A stretch of 64,000 nt of DNA, from contig JAPDRN010000022.1 in NCBI GenBank assembly GCA_030247855.1, positions 248,001 to 312,000 of the forward strand, read 5' to 3'. This DNA comes from Knufia peltigerae (Eukaryota > Ascomycota > Eurotiomycetes > Chaetothyriales > Trichomeriaceae). Below, one piece after another: positions 23,631 through 34,967 of this stretch; within the stretch, counting starts at the first letter, position 1; the number at the start of each line of letters is the position of its first letter. The position numbers and the translations under genes are program-made. The notes beneath the pieces are model-generated. The model worked only from the letters and a program-made list of their open reading frames with translations. It was not told where the DNA came from and searched no databases.

Positions 23631-24626
23631 ATGGCTCACACTACAGACGAACTTGCGGTGGCGGATGCGTTGTTGTTACTATCACAGGGACCGCCGGATT
23701 TTGACTTTGGCGAGAACGAAGAAACTGACGAGGAGACGGAGATGCGAGACGCCGCAAGAATTCTCGTCAGCATGAAGGACGATGATCCAATACCAACAGC
23801 ACCAACAGCCGCCGCCTCAACGGCACCAGTCACATGGTTCTCTGTACTCCTACAACACCGGCCCTTGAGTACCTTTGTGCAACTTGCCCTGACCACCTCC
23901 ACCCTCGACGAGAAGGCCGAACTGAAGGTGCAAGCCGTTCTGGGCGTCATGACGAGTCGCAGATGCGTACAAGAGGCAATGTGGTATCTGGATGCCAACA
24001 AATGGGACGTACAAGATGCGATCAAGCAGTACCAAGCCGATGAGTTGCAACGATCAGCCGCTCCCTGCGCGACATACGGACAATTGAACCGGCAAGCGAA
24101 GACGGTGACGGCGGAGAATTTCACATCCGACATGCTCACCTTTACGATCCCCGGGCCGGCGCGGTCGGGACGAAAGCGCGTCGTACGGTTCCCGGGCTGG
24201 GAGACGTTCGACGATGGCGACACGGGACAATTGCGGGCGTTGAACCAGTGGAGAAACGACGCGTCGAGGATCTACGAGGGTCCCCCGGCGGTCGCGGCTC
24301 ACCTCAAGAGAACCCGGTACTCCGAGCATGAAGACCGCCTCATCCGCAACATGTTTGGCCAGAAGATCGACCACTTTCGGAGCGGCGGCCGGCCGAACCA
24401 CAACAAGATGATCGCCTTCTACCACCAGACCTTCCAGGGTCGTTACCTCCCCGGGGAGGTCAAGCCGTGTCAGGATCGCCAAGGCAATTTCGTCTCGTCG
24501 CACCTCCAGCGCAAGTTCAAGCGGAAACCCACGGACGAGGGTGGGAGGCCCCTGGGCAACTACGAGACCGCGGTCATGATCCAGGAGGTGCGGCGGGAAG
24601 AACAGAGAGACTACGAGGCTCGATGA
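23631..24626 (+). CDS. Fungal UBA-like/SANT-like family protein, short member
   Basis: 331 aa, one exon, GC-rich second half. A helix-turn-helix-like segment at residues ~112-138 (CVQEAMWYLDANKWDVQDAIKQ) resembles a UBA-type helical unit and recurs in the large relative at 32742-34967. From ~186 the protein carries the family C-terminal region: a WETFDDGDTGQLRALNQW block, then RYSEHEDRLIRNMF, which reads like the first helix of a Myb/SANT domain. A basic stretch (LQRKFKRKP) follows. A third copy between the two is decayed. Function unknown; DNA or ubiquitin binding is only suggested by the shape of the motifs. Confidence 0.65.
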   Translation: MAHTTDELAVADALLLLSQGPPDFDFGENEETDEETEMRDAARILVSMKDDDPIPTAPTAAASTAPVTWFSVLLQHRPLSTFVQLALTTSTLDEKAELKVQAVLGVMTSRRCVQEAMWYLDANKWDVQDAIKQYQADELQRSAAPCATYGQLNRQAKTVTAENFTSDMLTFTIPGPARSGRKRVVRFPGWETFDDGDTGQLRALNQWRNDASRIYEGPPAVAAHLKRTRYSEHEDRLIRNMFGQKIDHFRSGGRPNHNKMIAFYHQTFQGRYLPGEVKPCQDRQGNFVSSHLQRKFKRKPTDEGGRPLGNYETAVMIQEVRREEQRDYEAR

Positions 24627-27297
24627 TGATGATGATCCCGACGAGAGCGAGCTGTCGTCTCTGGACGAGATGGATCTTGATTGAAACGACGGGTCGAGGG
24701 TGGTGGGGGGGATTTGTGCATGACAATCGGTCAGGAAGCTACCCGACGCTGGCGTCCATGATGGTCCATGTCAGAGCGAGCCTTGTCTGCAATGACAGCC
24801 TTGGCCTGATGGACGACGGGTTTGAAGTCTAGAATGTAAGTTGAGATACCGAGAATGATGAGCATTTTGCTGACTCTGGTTTTAGTTGGCGAATTGACAT
24901 TATATTACTATGGTTTCTAACAATCATGTTTCTTTTTCCCCTTCTTGTTTCGCAAAGATGATTTGTTCTCCTTATCACCTGCTAAATGTACGTAGTAGTG
25001 CTTTACGTGGTGTTTGATTGAACAAATTTCTGACTTTATACTACGACTACTTCGAGATGATGTTTCAACATCCTTTTTCCTCAGCCTTGCGATGGCTGTC
25101 ACGTGATACGCTCGGAAGAGTTGCCAAAGGTGGGAGACACTCCTTACCCTGTTTTGCAGCGACTTCGTCTTGTTTCTTTTCCTCTCCTCATCCAGAGACG
25201 ACGATACCACAATCAATTGCTCAACATTCTGTCATGACACTCTCCTTTCCCTATGTTGACTAGATACATCACAATGACCAAGTATGTAACGATGGCGACT
25301 TACTATTGTCCAGCCCGAACAAGTTTGTCGACAACTATGATGTTCACAGTGAGAGGAGGTGTTTTGCAACATCTACACAACGCCAAACCCTCGATCCCGG
25401 AAACATGACATGTTCAACCGACTCCATCACATTTCATTCATCATGATCGTTAATAGTAACACCAAATCCAACTTCGAGCAAGACTGCGAGACTATCAAGA
25501 GGTTGACATGTCAGCGAGATGTCGATGAGGTGTTATGTGGACTATGAACAGGGAGTATCATACCTGAGGTACATCCTCGACGAAGCATACGATCAGAGAC
25601 GAGCAGCTCCTTGTTCGACCTTGTTGATCAAGCATGTACATCCCTTGGAGATGGACAACATGTTCTTGTCGGGACGATTGAAGATGGCCGATTGCTCGGC
25701 AGGACCTTCATCAAGGAACCTCTCCATGGCACCACCACCACCACCACCACCACATCCTCCACCACCGACACGAGAAGGCTGTCGAGGCAAGGACAGGTCA
25801 AGGAGAGGACCATGGTATGGGCAGCAGCGAGGACTGGTGGAGGCTTTGGCTTGGTCTTGGACGGAAGGTTGACCACTCTGGGGGTTGACCTGTGGGAGAC
25901 ATTAGCGTCTTCGCTCGTGTTGAGGGGCAATGATACTCTCGACTACCGATGACCGAATGCCTGCGGCTGCACCGGACGATGTCTTTGTTGGAAGGGTAGT
26001 CATGATGTATGAGGACAAGGTTGTTTTGGTACAGCAGTCTCTTGGCGAGGCGAAGTACAATGATGCACACTGTTTGTGGTTGTCCTACCTACGATAGTGA
26101 GATGAGACTGAATACAAGAAGACATGATCAAAGAGAAACAGAGAGGTCCTCGACTTATATACACCTTGGACCTAGGTACTGATCGATGCGCATCATGACA
26201 ATATATATTTTATTCATGTTGCGAAAAGATTCGACATGCTTTCATATGGCTTATATACATACCCCTGGTGTTCTGCGCCAAGAGCGAGAGAGCTAGTTAA
26301 TGATCTTGAACAAAGCTAGTAATGGGCTTGGACAAGAATTGGGCGAGGCACAAGTCACACACCTGAGGCTGAAAATCAGAGGTTACCGTATCGAAATTCG
26401 ATGCCAGGTTCGTACGCTACCGACTCGCCTAATATGTACGTAAATTGCGCGGACCAACAAGGTTGAAGGCAGCCACTAGATCTCTTACAGAACGCGGCTC
26501 TGCGGTGTCTTAATTTGCCCCGCAGTCTATCTCGCCCAATGAATCAACCTGGAACCAATCGGGCACAATTCACATCGTGCTCTGTACTTGCCGAATAAAA
26601 TCGATCCCTGATTGTGATCAACAGGAACAACCACCAAATAGAACAATAGGTGTTTGTATCAAAGTTACTCCGTAGTCAAAACTTCAAGCGTATGTCATGT
26701 CTGCAAAACCCCGGAACTCCAGCTAGAAACTGTCGTGCAAAGTTCAAAGTAAATCGTGAGACGCGGCCTTCAGAGTCTCGACCGTCATTTTATGCTGCTG
26801 CTGCTGCACGCTCATGCCATCGGATGAATCTCAAATTCTTTATTGTGTTTCTTTCAATGCCCTTTCAAAGCCTCAAACTTTGTCTCTTCCCCGTCTCAAT
26901 ACCAAACCCAATTCACAAGTTCCAGGCAACGATCCTCATTCTTGTTTCTTCCATATCAGTCCCAGGCAACGATGGCTCATCTGCCTAAATGCCTTGAAGG
27001 CAAGCGTGTGGTTGGCCGGAACCGATTGTCGTTATTCTCTTGCGGCGGTCCTGGTGCAAGCGCCTTTCCCTATTGGGGGTACAAGAGATGCAGCGGGACT
27101 TGACCGTCACGAACTCGGTGGGCATTCCGAACTGGGGAAAAAACCTGCGTTGGAAGAAGTATCGCCAGAGGAACCTGTCAATCTACCTCCTTGGCCTGGT
27201 GGAATGAGCCCATCAATCTCTGCCACAGGCGAGTGTGGCTATACAATACATGGGTCAATCATCCATTTTCAAGGTCTCTCAACATGGCGGAATCCCA
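24627..27297. other. Gene-poor stretch, 2.7 kb
   Basis: Several short open frames exist on both strands, none recognised. The best-looking is a minus-strand frame near 25593-25790 containing ERFLDEGPAEQSAIFNRP, which is too short to call. A (CAC)8 microsatellite is at 25730-25753. An inverted TACGGAGTA 9-mer lies at 26666-26674. Confidence 0.3.
25730..25753. repeat. (CAC)8 microsatellite
   Basis: Eight perfect CAC units on the + strand, followed by an imperfect continuation (CATCCTCCACCACC) to about 25767. This explains the poly-His/Thr/Gly/Val frames seen here on both strands. Confidence 0.85.
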
Positions 27298-27355
27298 GTA
27301 AGCGCGTATCAGGTTCCATGCGCAACACAGGGCCAGGCAAGGACGTCAAAAACAG

Positions 27356-28118
27356 GACTCTTCATGGCGTAGGAGAGGCTACGTGGTCGATGAGAGAACC
27401 ACCTACCGGCCGGCAGGGGGGGCGCCAGACGAGTCGGGGTTGCGCATCGAGTACATCCGCAGAGGCGAATACCATGTCGACTTGTTCGGCCGCCGCGACG
27501 ACCGACGCAACAGGCGCAACTACAACTTCACCGAAGTTGCAGACCCTCGGCGTCGCGAGTTCGACTGGGACGACGGAGGCCACCTCTCCGATCTGAACAA
27601 GTGGGCGGGCGGAACGCCTCCGAACCATCACGGGCCAGAATATCACAGAAGAGGCAATCCCCTTCAACAAGGACGAGCTCGCGTGGCTCGTTGAGCAAGA
27701 GGGCATGAGGATCGAAGAGAGCTTCTCCGAGGCGGCAGCACAAAACCGCTTCGACACCCGCCGGACTTCCCCAGCGGCCTGGGACGCGGCCGTGCCGAAG
27801 TTCGGTGACGGCGACACCTTTTCTCTCCCCATGTCGCTTACCGAGAAGGAGGCTCTGGCGGACCGCTTCAACGAGACCTTTGCGGGTAGAACCACCTATA
27901 AAAAGTGGGTCGCGGCCCGGAAGCATCTCGATGGCAGTGCGGTCTGGGAGCGGGTGGGCAAGAACGTGGGCAAGGTTGGGGTCGTGCTGCGGCCGGAACG
28001 GACCGTGGCGACCATCGACCAGCAGCGTCGAAGGATCCGTGCCCACCGCAAGCACTTTGGGTTGCAGTTCGAGAGAGGAGGGAACCCCGGCCAGAGTGAG
28101 TCGGACTCTGACTTTTGA
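27356..28118 (+). pseudogene. Decayed member of the UBA-like/SANT-like family
   Basis: Two coding-like segments in different frames together cover the C-terminal part of the family. Frame one (~27356-27610) contains FDWDDGGHLSDLNKW, matching FDWDVQKHINSLNAW in the 741-aa relative. Frame two (~27612-28118) contains ITEEAIPFNKDELAWLVEQE, then ALADRFNETFAG, matching ARRFNEKFVG, and ends with an acidic SESDSDF tail and stop. No GT..AG intron can join them without losing the conserved block, so a +1 frameshift near 27605-27615 is the simplest reading. A possible 58-nt intron (27298-27355, GTAAGC..AACAG) precedes the first segment, but no N-terminal UBA-like part was found upstream. Base composition is clearly more GC-rich than the flanks. 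Confidence 0.5.
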
Positions 28119-28159
28119 GTCGGAAAAAGACAAGAAATGCACGATAACAAGACACTTTC

Positions 28160-28582
28160 ACTTCGATTAAAGGGCTGGGCCGGTGAGGTGGTCTTCATCA
28201 TTTTGACATCGGAGGATACCCAAATGCTGCGGGCAAGATCTTGTGCGGCGACCCACTACAACTCTCACCATCGGTCGTACATGTTGGCAGCCCGGCGGGA
28301 CAATATGGCGTGCCTTTGCAGACACGTCGATCGGCAAATGGAACGCCGTCAACTCTTCTCACCATACAATACCGTATGGACCCAGCCACCGTGCAACATC
28401 TAAACAAAGTGGCGTATAAAGGAAAAGTCGTCGCTCACGAGTCGACACATGCTCAGAAATGGCCAATCATGAAAGACCTCGATGAGTTCAATCGAAAGAC
28501 TTTCGATTTCGATAGCCACACCGTCAGTTTCAATGTACTCGAAACTCAAACAATAAGAGTTTGTCGCCCAGGTTCGAGGTAA
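28160..28582 (+). pseudogene. Fragment of a superfamily 1 (UPF1/DNA2-like) helicase
   Basis: A ~130-codon open segment holds two ordered helicase signatures. One is CGDPLQLSPSV (SF1 motif III, GDxxQLxP) at ~28238-28270. The other is LLTIQYRMDPATVQHLN (motif IV region, QYRMxP) at ~28360-28410, followed by the usual AYKGKV segment. Upstream, the same frame reads FDIGGYPNAAGKIL. The Walker A and DEAD-like motifs that should lie N-terminal, and motifs V/VI that should lie C-terminal, are not found in any frame nearby, and the frame ends at 28582. This is therefore a gene remnant, lying directly after the decayed UBA-like/SANT-like copy. Confidence 0.6.
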
Positions 28583-29143
28583 AACGGCAGTATGGCGTGC
28601 GCGAGGCTGAACGCCGCCATCTAATACGTCAATCGGTTCGCGGATCTCACTGTCGCGATTGTGTGATTTTTACAACGCACAATACACATCTTGTATTTGA
28701 CCATGCGCGAACAAGATGATCATGGAGGACGCAAAAAGGGGTCCAAAATCATCGCGGCCAAGGATCTTTGAGCGAGAATAAGATTTCAACATAAGGTGGT
28801 TTTTGGTCTTCAGGCTTAGGGAAGTAGTGGTATCTTCAAGTCTGTTGCAGCGGCCTTCCCCAGGCGACGACTCCTTAAGTTGTACAGGGTGAAATATCTC
28901 GGGTGCTGGAGGTGGACGATTTGCCACACAAGACACTTGGGCAGAAAGGAAGAGTGAAAGAAATCATTGACATGTCCATTGGAATCTGCAAAGTATTGCT
29001 TCATTGTCGTATCTCGATTATTGCTCTATTTTCCGAAAGTAAACTCAAATATTCCTTCATTGTCGTAAAGTCATAATCTTCTTCGTGTTGTAGTTATTGC
29101 GTCGCATGCCTTGATCTTGTCGCCGACGTTTCCATCGTACATT
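28583..29143. other. Intergenic
   Basis: No gene recognised between the helicase fragment and the 3' end of the F-box gene. Confidence 0.3.
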
Positions 29144-30646
29144 TCACCACCATTGGGTTAAGGCTGGGTCTTGCCGCGGTTCTGGTACACAATGGTACGC
29201 CAGGTAGCCTCGGTCGAAACGCCAACTGTCATCACTACAGTGGCGCATAGCAGGAGGATCTGGGTGATCGCCGGATCCTTCGCGCCAGGGTCCATTTTCT
29301 ACCATGTACTTTCTTTGCATCTCGAGATACGAGTCCAGCGGTAGGAAAGGCCAGGGTCCCTTTCTACACAGGAATCGTTCGACGTCTGGCGCAAAACCCT
29401 TTTCTGGAGTAGCAGCAGCAATTTTGTTGTCCGCCACCACCCACGCTTCATCGAAGACATTCGTAAAGACGCCGCCGATGCTGGCTGTCTTGAGGTGACA
29501 TGCGTTGTGAATTCTGTGGAACAGTGACAGGACCGAACCGTGTCGGCAGGAATAGTCAGGAGCTCCTTCCGGCATCCACGTAGGCCAGAAGTACGGGGAG
29601 TCGCAGTCAAGCCTTCGCGCAATGTGGACGTTCTCGAGAGTCAGATCTATGAGCGTGTCGGCGTGGGATTCGAGAAACCCCACAAGTATATCTTCATACG
29701 TGATCAGCCCGGTCAGATGGACGCTGAGTAGGCGCGGGAAGTGTGAAGCATAGAGGCTGCTCCGCGTCATGCACTCGAGGTATTTGTCGTCACGATGGAA
29801 CGACATGTCGGGCAAACACAGAATCAAGGTTTCAATGCCGGTGCAATTTGCAAGAAACTTCCTAAAGCTCTCCGACTGATCTTTCTCTTGGTTAAACTTG
29901 CCGTAATCCTCGATGAACAGCTGCAGGTGCAGCACACGCAGGCGTCCGAGCTGTTCAGGGGTGCCCGGGACCTGGTCGATGTCCATGAACGCCATCCAAT
30001 CCAAGAACCCGGCATGTAGCGCGACGATACGTGAATTTGTGGTGGCCTCTAGTAGTGATGTGAGGGGATTTCTGCACAGGGGATAGGTATCAGTGGGGAC
30101 GTAGGTGCGGCGTTCGATGTGGCCTTTGGGCTCTCCGGGTTCAGGGCTATCGCGTGTATCTTGGACCGCGGCGATGGATACGAGATTTTTGAAACAGCTC
30201 GTCAAGGCCTCCAGTACCTCTTTTTCCCTCAGAAATTCAAATTCGTCTTCGGCGTTGAGCTCGACGAGGTAGCGATAATACATTTGATCCACCATCGCCG
30301 CATCCGTCGGATCAAACGAGCTATCGGCGGCAACACGGCAAATCGGGTATTCGAAAGAACCGCGGGAAAAGTGACTTCTCTTGTACCCACGTGCGAGTCT
30401 GCCAACGTGATACACAAATTGACGAACATGGTCCGCCAAGTGGGGAGATTCAGCGACGTGCACTGCACGTTCAAAGCTCAACGTGTTTGCGCTGAAATGG
30501 ATGGTTTGGAAGAGGACAGAAGAGGCTGCAGGTGTGTAGAAGCTATGAACGAGGCGTAGGCTTTTCAAGCCATCAACGTCGAGAAGAGTCGCGATACGGA
30601 GCTGAATTTCACATGGAAGCTGTGCCAGTCTTCCTGGATCTGCCAT
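29144..30646 (-). CDS. F-box protein
   Basis: 500 aa, intronless. The frame is open further upstream (to 30784), but the ATG at 30646 directly precedes an F-box: LAQLPCEIQLRIATLLDVDGLKSLRLV, with the usual LP..I...I...L....L..LRLV spacing, at residues ~6-35. F-boxes bind Skp1 and recruit SCF ubiquitin ligase. The remaining ~460 residues hold leucine-rich but irregular segments (for example RLRVLHLQLFIEDY, TLIDLTLENVHIARR) typical of large fungal F-box families in which substrates are unknown. No second domain is recognised. Confidence 0.75.
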   Translation of the reverse strand: MADPGRLAQLPCEIQLRIATLLDVDGLKSLRLVHSFYTPAASSVLFQTIHFSANTLSFERAVHVAESPHLADHVRQFVYHVGRLARGYKRSHFSRGSFEYPICRVAADSSFDPTDAAMVDQMYYRYLVELNAEDEFEFLREKEVLEALTSCFKNLVSIAAVQDTRDSPEPGEPKGHIERRTYVPTDTYPLCRNPLTSLLEATTNSRIVALHAGFLDWMAFMDIDQVPGTPEQLGRLRVLHLQLFIEDYGKFNQEKDQSESFRKFLANCTGIETLILCLPDMSFHRDDKYLECMTRSSLYASHFPRLLSVHLTGLITYEDILVGFLESHADTLIDLTLENVHIARRLDCDSPYFWPTWMPEGAPDYSCRHGSVLSLFHRIHNACHLKTASIGGVFTNVFDEAWVVADNKIAAATPEKGFAPDVERFLCRKGPWPFLPLDSYLEMQRKYMVENGPWREGSGDHPDPPAMRHCSDDSWRFDRGYLAYHCVPEPRQDPALTQWW

Positions 30647-32741
30647 CGCGGCGGTTTCTCGACCTGCGAACGGGCCGTACGGATTCCAAGTAGTATTGAC
30701 CTGCTGTCTTGTATATACGCACTCTGGAAAATCAAAGGGAAATGGGAAAGAAGGAAGTGAAAGGAGGCAGGAAGAAGGCAACACGTTTCGTCAAGGTTCA
30801 TGAAATGACAGGGTCTCAGAATCATCTGCTTCAAATGACTCACACCGCCCCGTGTTCTGTTGTTTGCTATTCGTATTACGGAGTACCACAATTCGATGTC
30901 AAAAGGACACAGCACCTCAGCGATACTAACACTTGTCTACATCTATTGAAATGTCATCCCATATCTTGATATTCAGGAAGAAGAAACCAAAATGGAGTCT
31001 CTCTCCATCCTGATACCTGACCCTTGGGTCCAAAGTGGTGTTTCCTACAAACACTCCATACTTTGAATTGAACAAACGCAGAGGACTGAACTAGTTCTCA
31101 GAATGTGTGATCTCGGCAGATACACGACCGCGTATGGTGCTTGGAAACTACAGCCTCATGAAGCCTAAGAACCAGCATCAATGTGCCAGATTCTGCTCGC
31201 TTTGATCGGACGGAGCATTCAAGAACCACATGTCACTGCCAGTCTGTCACGATCAAATACTCATCCAGACCGACACAGTCATCAAGATATGATTTCATTC
31301 ATGCAAGCCCTGCCTTGGACTCAGTGCCTGACATTTGCTGCAAGGTTGTAAATCTAGTCCAAGACAAGATTTGGTGGCGCCATGTCGTTTGTGTTTGGCT
31401 CACCTTCCGCCTGACAGAACGTCATGTATCTCTCTGCAGCAAATGAACGACTAATTTTTAACATCCCAGACATCTGACAGAAATCCTCCGGGAGACAAAA
31501 TGATTCAATGATGTGGCGCTTTGCGAGTCCCTTGCCCTGGCAGAACACAATTCAATAGAAGTTGTTTTCACACGAGCGCCATTAACACCCCAAGAATTCT
31601 GGATACAAAACTGTGCTCGAAGGGGAAAACACCGTTTCTCAACCTCGATCAATTACCAAGTGGTCCCCGTACGCTGTTGACGTTAACAAATTCAACGTCA
31701 TGGTCGACACTTCTTTGTTCCCTCTGGTGTGGCCACTCGACATACCACACCCGGGGACGAAGGCTTTGTCTACTACTCTTTGTCATTATTTTCCGAGGAA
31801 TTCACGCCACCAACTCAACGCAAAACTTTAGCCCGTCCACGATGGGTTATTGCTTTTTATTATATATATATACCAACAATCTGATGCTTAGCTGAAGCGC
31901 GTCACCTTCCATTCGTCGACAGAAGGGGTGAACCAAAGTTGTCGATTTACAATCTTCCGAACCAGCAGTCAACACATATCAGGCAATGCCTAGCCGTCAG
32001 GATTACACCTGTCGGCTGGATTTGTGCGATCGACATCGAGCACGTTGCTGCTACATGGTGTTTGTTTGTCTGCCTCGACGAGGACTAGCGACGACCGAGA
32101 ACAATGGAGTGGGATCCTGTCACCGAGCTTGTGGTACTCCAGACATAAAAATATGTCCACACCAATGATGCCAAACAATGACTACGTGCACCTTTGGGCC
32201 TCCTACAAACCAAATGTATACCCAAAAATACTCCGCGTGCTCAAAGCTGCCCTTTGTGATGCCAGTCCTGCCTCGACAACAGCAATACAAGCCGCAGGAT
32301 AATGGCAACAATGGTTCGTCGTCACGTGCCGGCTCCTGTGTCTTTGTGTGTGAGGCTGTTTGTGAAAGGAGGCACAGCCCATCGACTTTCTTTGTACCGA
32401 ACAAGGGGACGTGAATTGGGTTACTGCAACGACTCACATATATCAAAAGAGAATTGAAGCACCATGGTTCATTCGAGTCCCATCCTTCCACTCACACACA
32501 CACACAACGTGTTTCGAGAGATTGCAAACCCAACGCTGACAACACCACCCAAACCCGAGTTTCATTCACACTTCTTGTTCTACGGTCCTGGTGACCCTTT
32601 TCTTCAGCTAACATCAAACTTCGCTTCCAATTTGATACTGGTAAGTACTAGAGCCCTGAGTTACCTCGTGTGTATGTGTGGAAAAGCTAATCGAGTCCAA
32701 TAAAAACAAAGAACATTCGCTACCAGTGAATAAAAAGATCC
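30647..32741. other. Gene-poor stretch, 2.1 kb
   Basis: No gene is supported; open frames are short and unrelated to known families. A TACGGAGTA 9-mer is at 30877-30885 in the F-box gene's upstream region. A short (TA)n tract is near 31860-31871. Confidence 0.3.
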
Positions 32742-34967
32742 ATGCCCCCAAAACCGAACGCTAAGGCGACGGCTGTTACTGCAGACAGCGAAGCCACACC
32801 TACCCAGCGACGAGACCGCCTAGACGCCTTCAGGCGACGTCTAACGCCACACGTGGTCGACACTGTCCTTCTCGAATTCTATTTGAGATCAAACAACTGG
32901 GAAGTGGACGCCGCACACGCAGAGTACCTTCAAGACCGAACGAACCATCTCGAACTCCTTAGAGGACAGGGCAATAGGGACGCTGATGACAGCGAGGCCC
33001 AGGGCCTGTTCAATGCGTCGATCGTGCCTTGGAATGAGAATCCGGAGCAAGAGCGTCGTGATGCCGCGTACGCGTTCAATGAGCGTGTTCGAAGTGCCAC
33101 CAGCAACACTCAGGCACTCAGCAGGACTGAGTCCTCGCTCTGGCTCAACATCAACCACTGGGACGTCGGCCTTGCACTGCGGAACATGACCAGTGTCGCT
33201 GGAAACCCGGACGGTATTCGACGGACGCTCGGTCGCCGGTACGACCGCATGAGGGAAGAGCTTGTTCCTGCAACCAAACAAAGCAAGAAGCACGGTCAGG
33301 ACAAGACAGCCGAAAAGGAGGCCGAGGACAAGCTACAAGAGCAGAGAGACGAGAGACTGGCCGAGTTTATAAACATCACTGGTCGCCCAGATTGGTATTC
33401 CCTGCTGCTCTTCCTGCAAAATCGAGGATACAATCTCGTGCAAGCAGTGGAGGACTGGTACAACACCGGAGTACCCCCGTTCGACTTTGTCGCAAAGAGT
33501 GTGAAACCTGGTACGAGGGTGGGTCTTGACGGCAAGGCTTTACCAAAACCAGACCCTGAAGACTGCAAACCGAGACAGTCGCTCCCGAAGAAGAAGAAGG
33601 TCACTGTCCGGAGCTCCGACGACGATGGATCCTCTCCGTCACCACCCCCGCCCTCACCTGCCGGCTCTGATTCCGACCCCGAAGACAACTTCGATGATGA
33701 CCGTGACAAGTTTCTTCCCGGTTCGAGCTCGGGCTCTTCATCATCAGCCTCCCCGGAGCCGTCAAGCCCCTCGTCGAAAGAGCGTGAGCGGGTGCAGGGG
33801 TACATCATTGACGATTACGTCGATGCCGCAAAGGCATGTGCTCCTAACCCACGCCGCTATCTCCTCGAATACATCGCCAAGGGCAAGTACAGATCAAACC
33901 TGTTCGAGAAGCGTGGAGACCACTGGTGGGCTGAAAGAGGCCAGGTAGACCCCGGGGCCGATTCAGGCAAAGTGCCATTTGACTGGGACGTCCAAAAGCA
34001 CATCAATAGCTTGAACGCTTGGTGGCGACAAAACCGCAGCCGAGTAGCAGATGAGAAGAAGCGAGCGGCCTCCCAGAAATGGTCACAAGAAGAAAACGAC
34101 TTCCTCTACGCATTGTCGCAAGAGTTGTTGGACGAGCTGAAGCAGGAAAACCCAGGGAAATCCGAAGACGACCTTCTGCCTCTGGTCATACCGACAAAGA
34201 CCAAAGATGACTGGGCCAGAAGATTCAACGAGAAGTTCGTTGGTCAACTGTTGCCAGGGTCCTCTGAACCCAGAAGACCACGCGAGTCGGCCGCCATGAT
34301 GACGCAGCGAGGCCGGTGCAAGGAGATCATCGAAAAGTTCAAGGTCCCAGAGGACAAGATGTACGCGGCTGGCCGCAAGAAGGCCGAAGAAAGACGTGCC
34401 GAAAAGGATAGGGCGAAGGGAAAGGGCAAGGCTGTTGATGGCAATGAAGACACCGACATGTCCGATGTACAGTCCGTGTCTGACGCCTCGGCTGGCAAAG
34501 GTAAAGGCGTTGCTCCACCGTCACCCCAATCCCCGACCCCCCCCGCCGCTTCTCCTTCTACAATGTCTGTCTCTCGGGAGTCCAGTCCCATCGACTGGGA
34601 CTCTGTTAACTCCGCAGGGCATTCTGTTATCAATGACGCCAACGTGCGTGTCGCGGCAGCTCTGGTGAACGCCGGTATGACCCCACAAGATAATGACTGG
34701 GCCGCAGCACTGCGAGACGGCTTGATTCAAGAAATTGCGCAAATGACTGAAGACGGTGGCATTGTCTCGGTGATTCGAACGGCAGCCCTAAGGGCGATCG
34801 AGGAACAGTACCAAGGGATGGTCAACAGCAACCAGCCTATCGCTCACCCGCGTGGCAACAAACGTGCTGCGAGTGAGGACGAGACCAATGACGATGGCGC
34901 CCCCGGCCCTTCTATAGGACCAAAGAGACGAAGAATGAGCGGCGGTGACGATGCCGAAGGCTCATGA
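32742..34967 (+). CDS. Fungal UBA-like/SANT-like family protein, long member
   Basis: 741 aa, one exon. Three short helical units resembling UBA-type motifs are visible: residues ~36-66 (VVDTVLLEFYLRSNNWEVDAA), ~126-150 (SLWLNINHWDVGLALRNM) and ~213-242 (WYSLLLFLQNRGYNLVQAVED). A charged, Ser/Pro-rich linker (~285-345) follows. The conserved C-terminal part begins near 375 with LLEYIAKGKYRSNLFEKR, continues with FDWDVQKHINSLNAW at ~410, then WSQEENDFLYALSQELLDEL (SANT/Myb-like helix) and RRFNEKFVGQL. The last 200 residues are charged, with a probable nuclear signal (KKAEERRAEKDRAKGKGK, and PKRRRMS near the end). Function is unknown; a nuclear DNA- or ubiquitin-binding role is conjecture. Confidence 0.7.
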   Translation: MPPKPNAKATAVTADSEATPTQRRDRLDAFRRRLTPHVVDTVLLEFYLRSNNWEVDAAHAEYLQDRTNHLELLRGQGNRDADDSEAQGLFNASIVPWNENPEQERRDAAYAFNERVRSATSNTQALSRTESSLWLNINHWDVGLALRNMTSVAGNPDGIRRTLGRRYDRMREELVPATKQSKKHGQDKTAEKEAEDKLQEQRDERLAEFINITGRPDWYSLLLFLQNRGYNLVQAVEDWYNTGVPPFDFVAKSVKPGTRVGLDGKALPKPDPEDCKPRQSLPKKKKVTVRSSDDDGSSPSPPPPSPAGSDSDPEDNFDDDRDKFLPGSSSGSSSSASPEPSSPSSKERERVQGYIIDDYVDAAKACAPNPRRYLLEYIAKGKYRSNLFEKRGDHWWAERGQVDPGADSGKVPFDWDVQKHINSLNAWWRQNRSRVADEKKRAASQKWSQEENDFLYALSQELLDELKQENPGKSEDDLLPLVIPTKTKDDWARRFNEKFVGQLLPGSSEPRRPRESAAMMTQRGRCKEIIEKFKVPEDKMYAAGRKKAEERRAEKDRAKGKGKAVDGNEDTDMSDVQSVSDASAGKGKGVAPPSPQSPTPPAASPSTMSVSRESSPIDWDSVNSAGHSVINDANVRVAAALVNAGMTPQDNDWAAALRDGLIQEIAQMTEDGGIVSVIRTAALRAIEEQYQGMVNSNQPIAHPRGNKRAASEDETNDDGAPGPSIGPKRRRMSGGDDAEGS

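Noticed and set aside
25611..25952. Poly-Thr/poly-Val/poly-Gly frames on both strands
   Set aside because: Created by the (CAC)8 microsatellite; not evidence for a gene.
32889..33808. Minus-strand open frames of 134 and 170 codons
   Set aside because: Shadows of the 741-aa protein gene; Ser/Gly-rich because they oppose its acidic Ser-rich linker.
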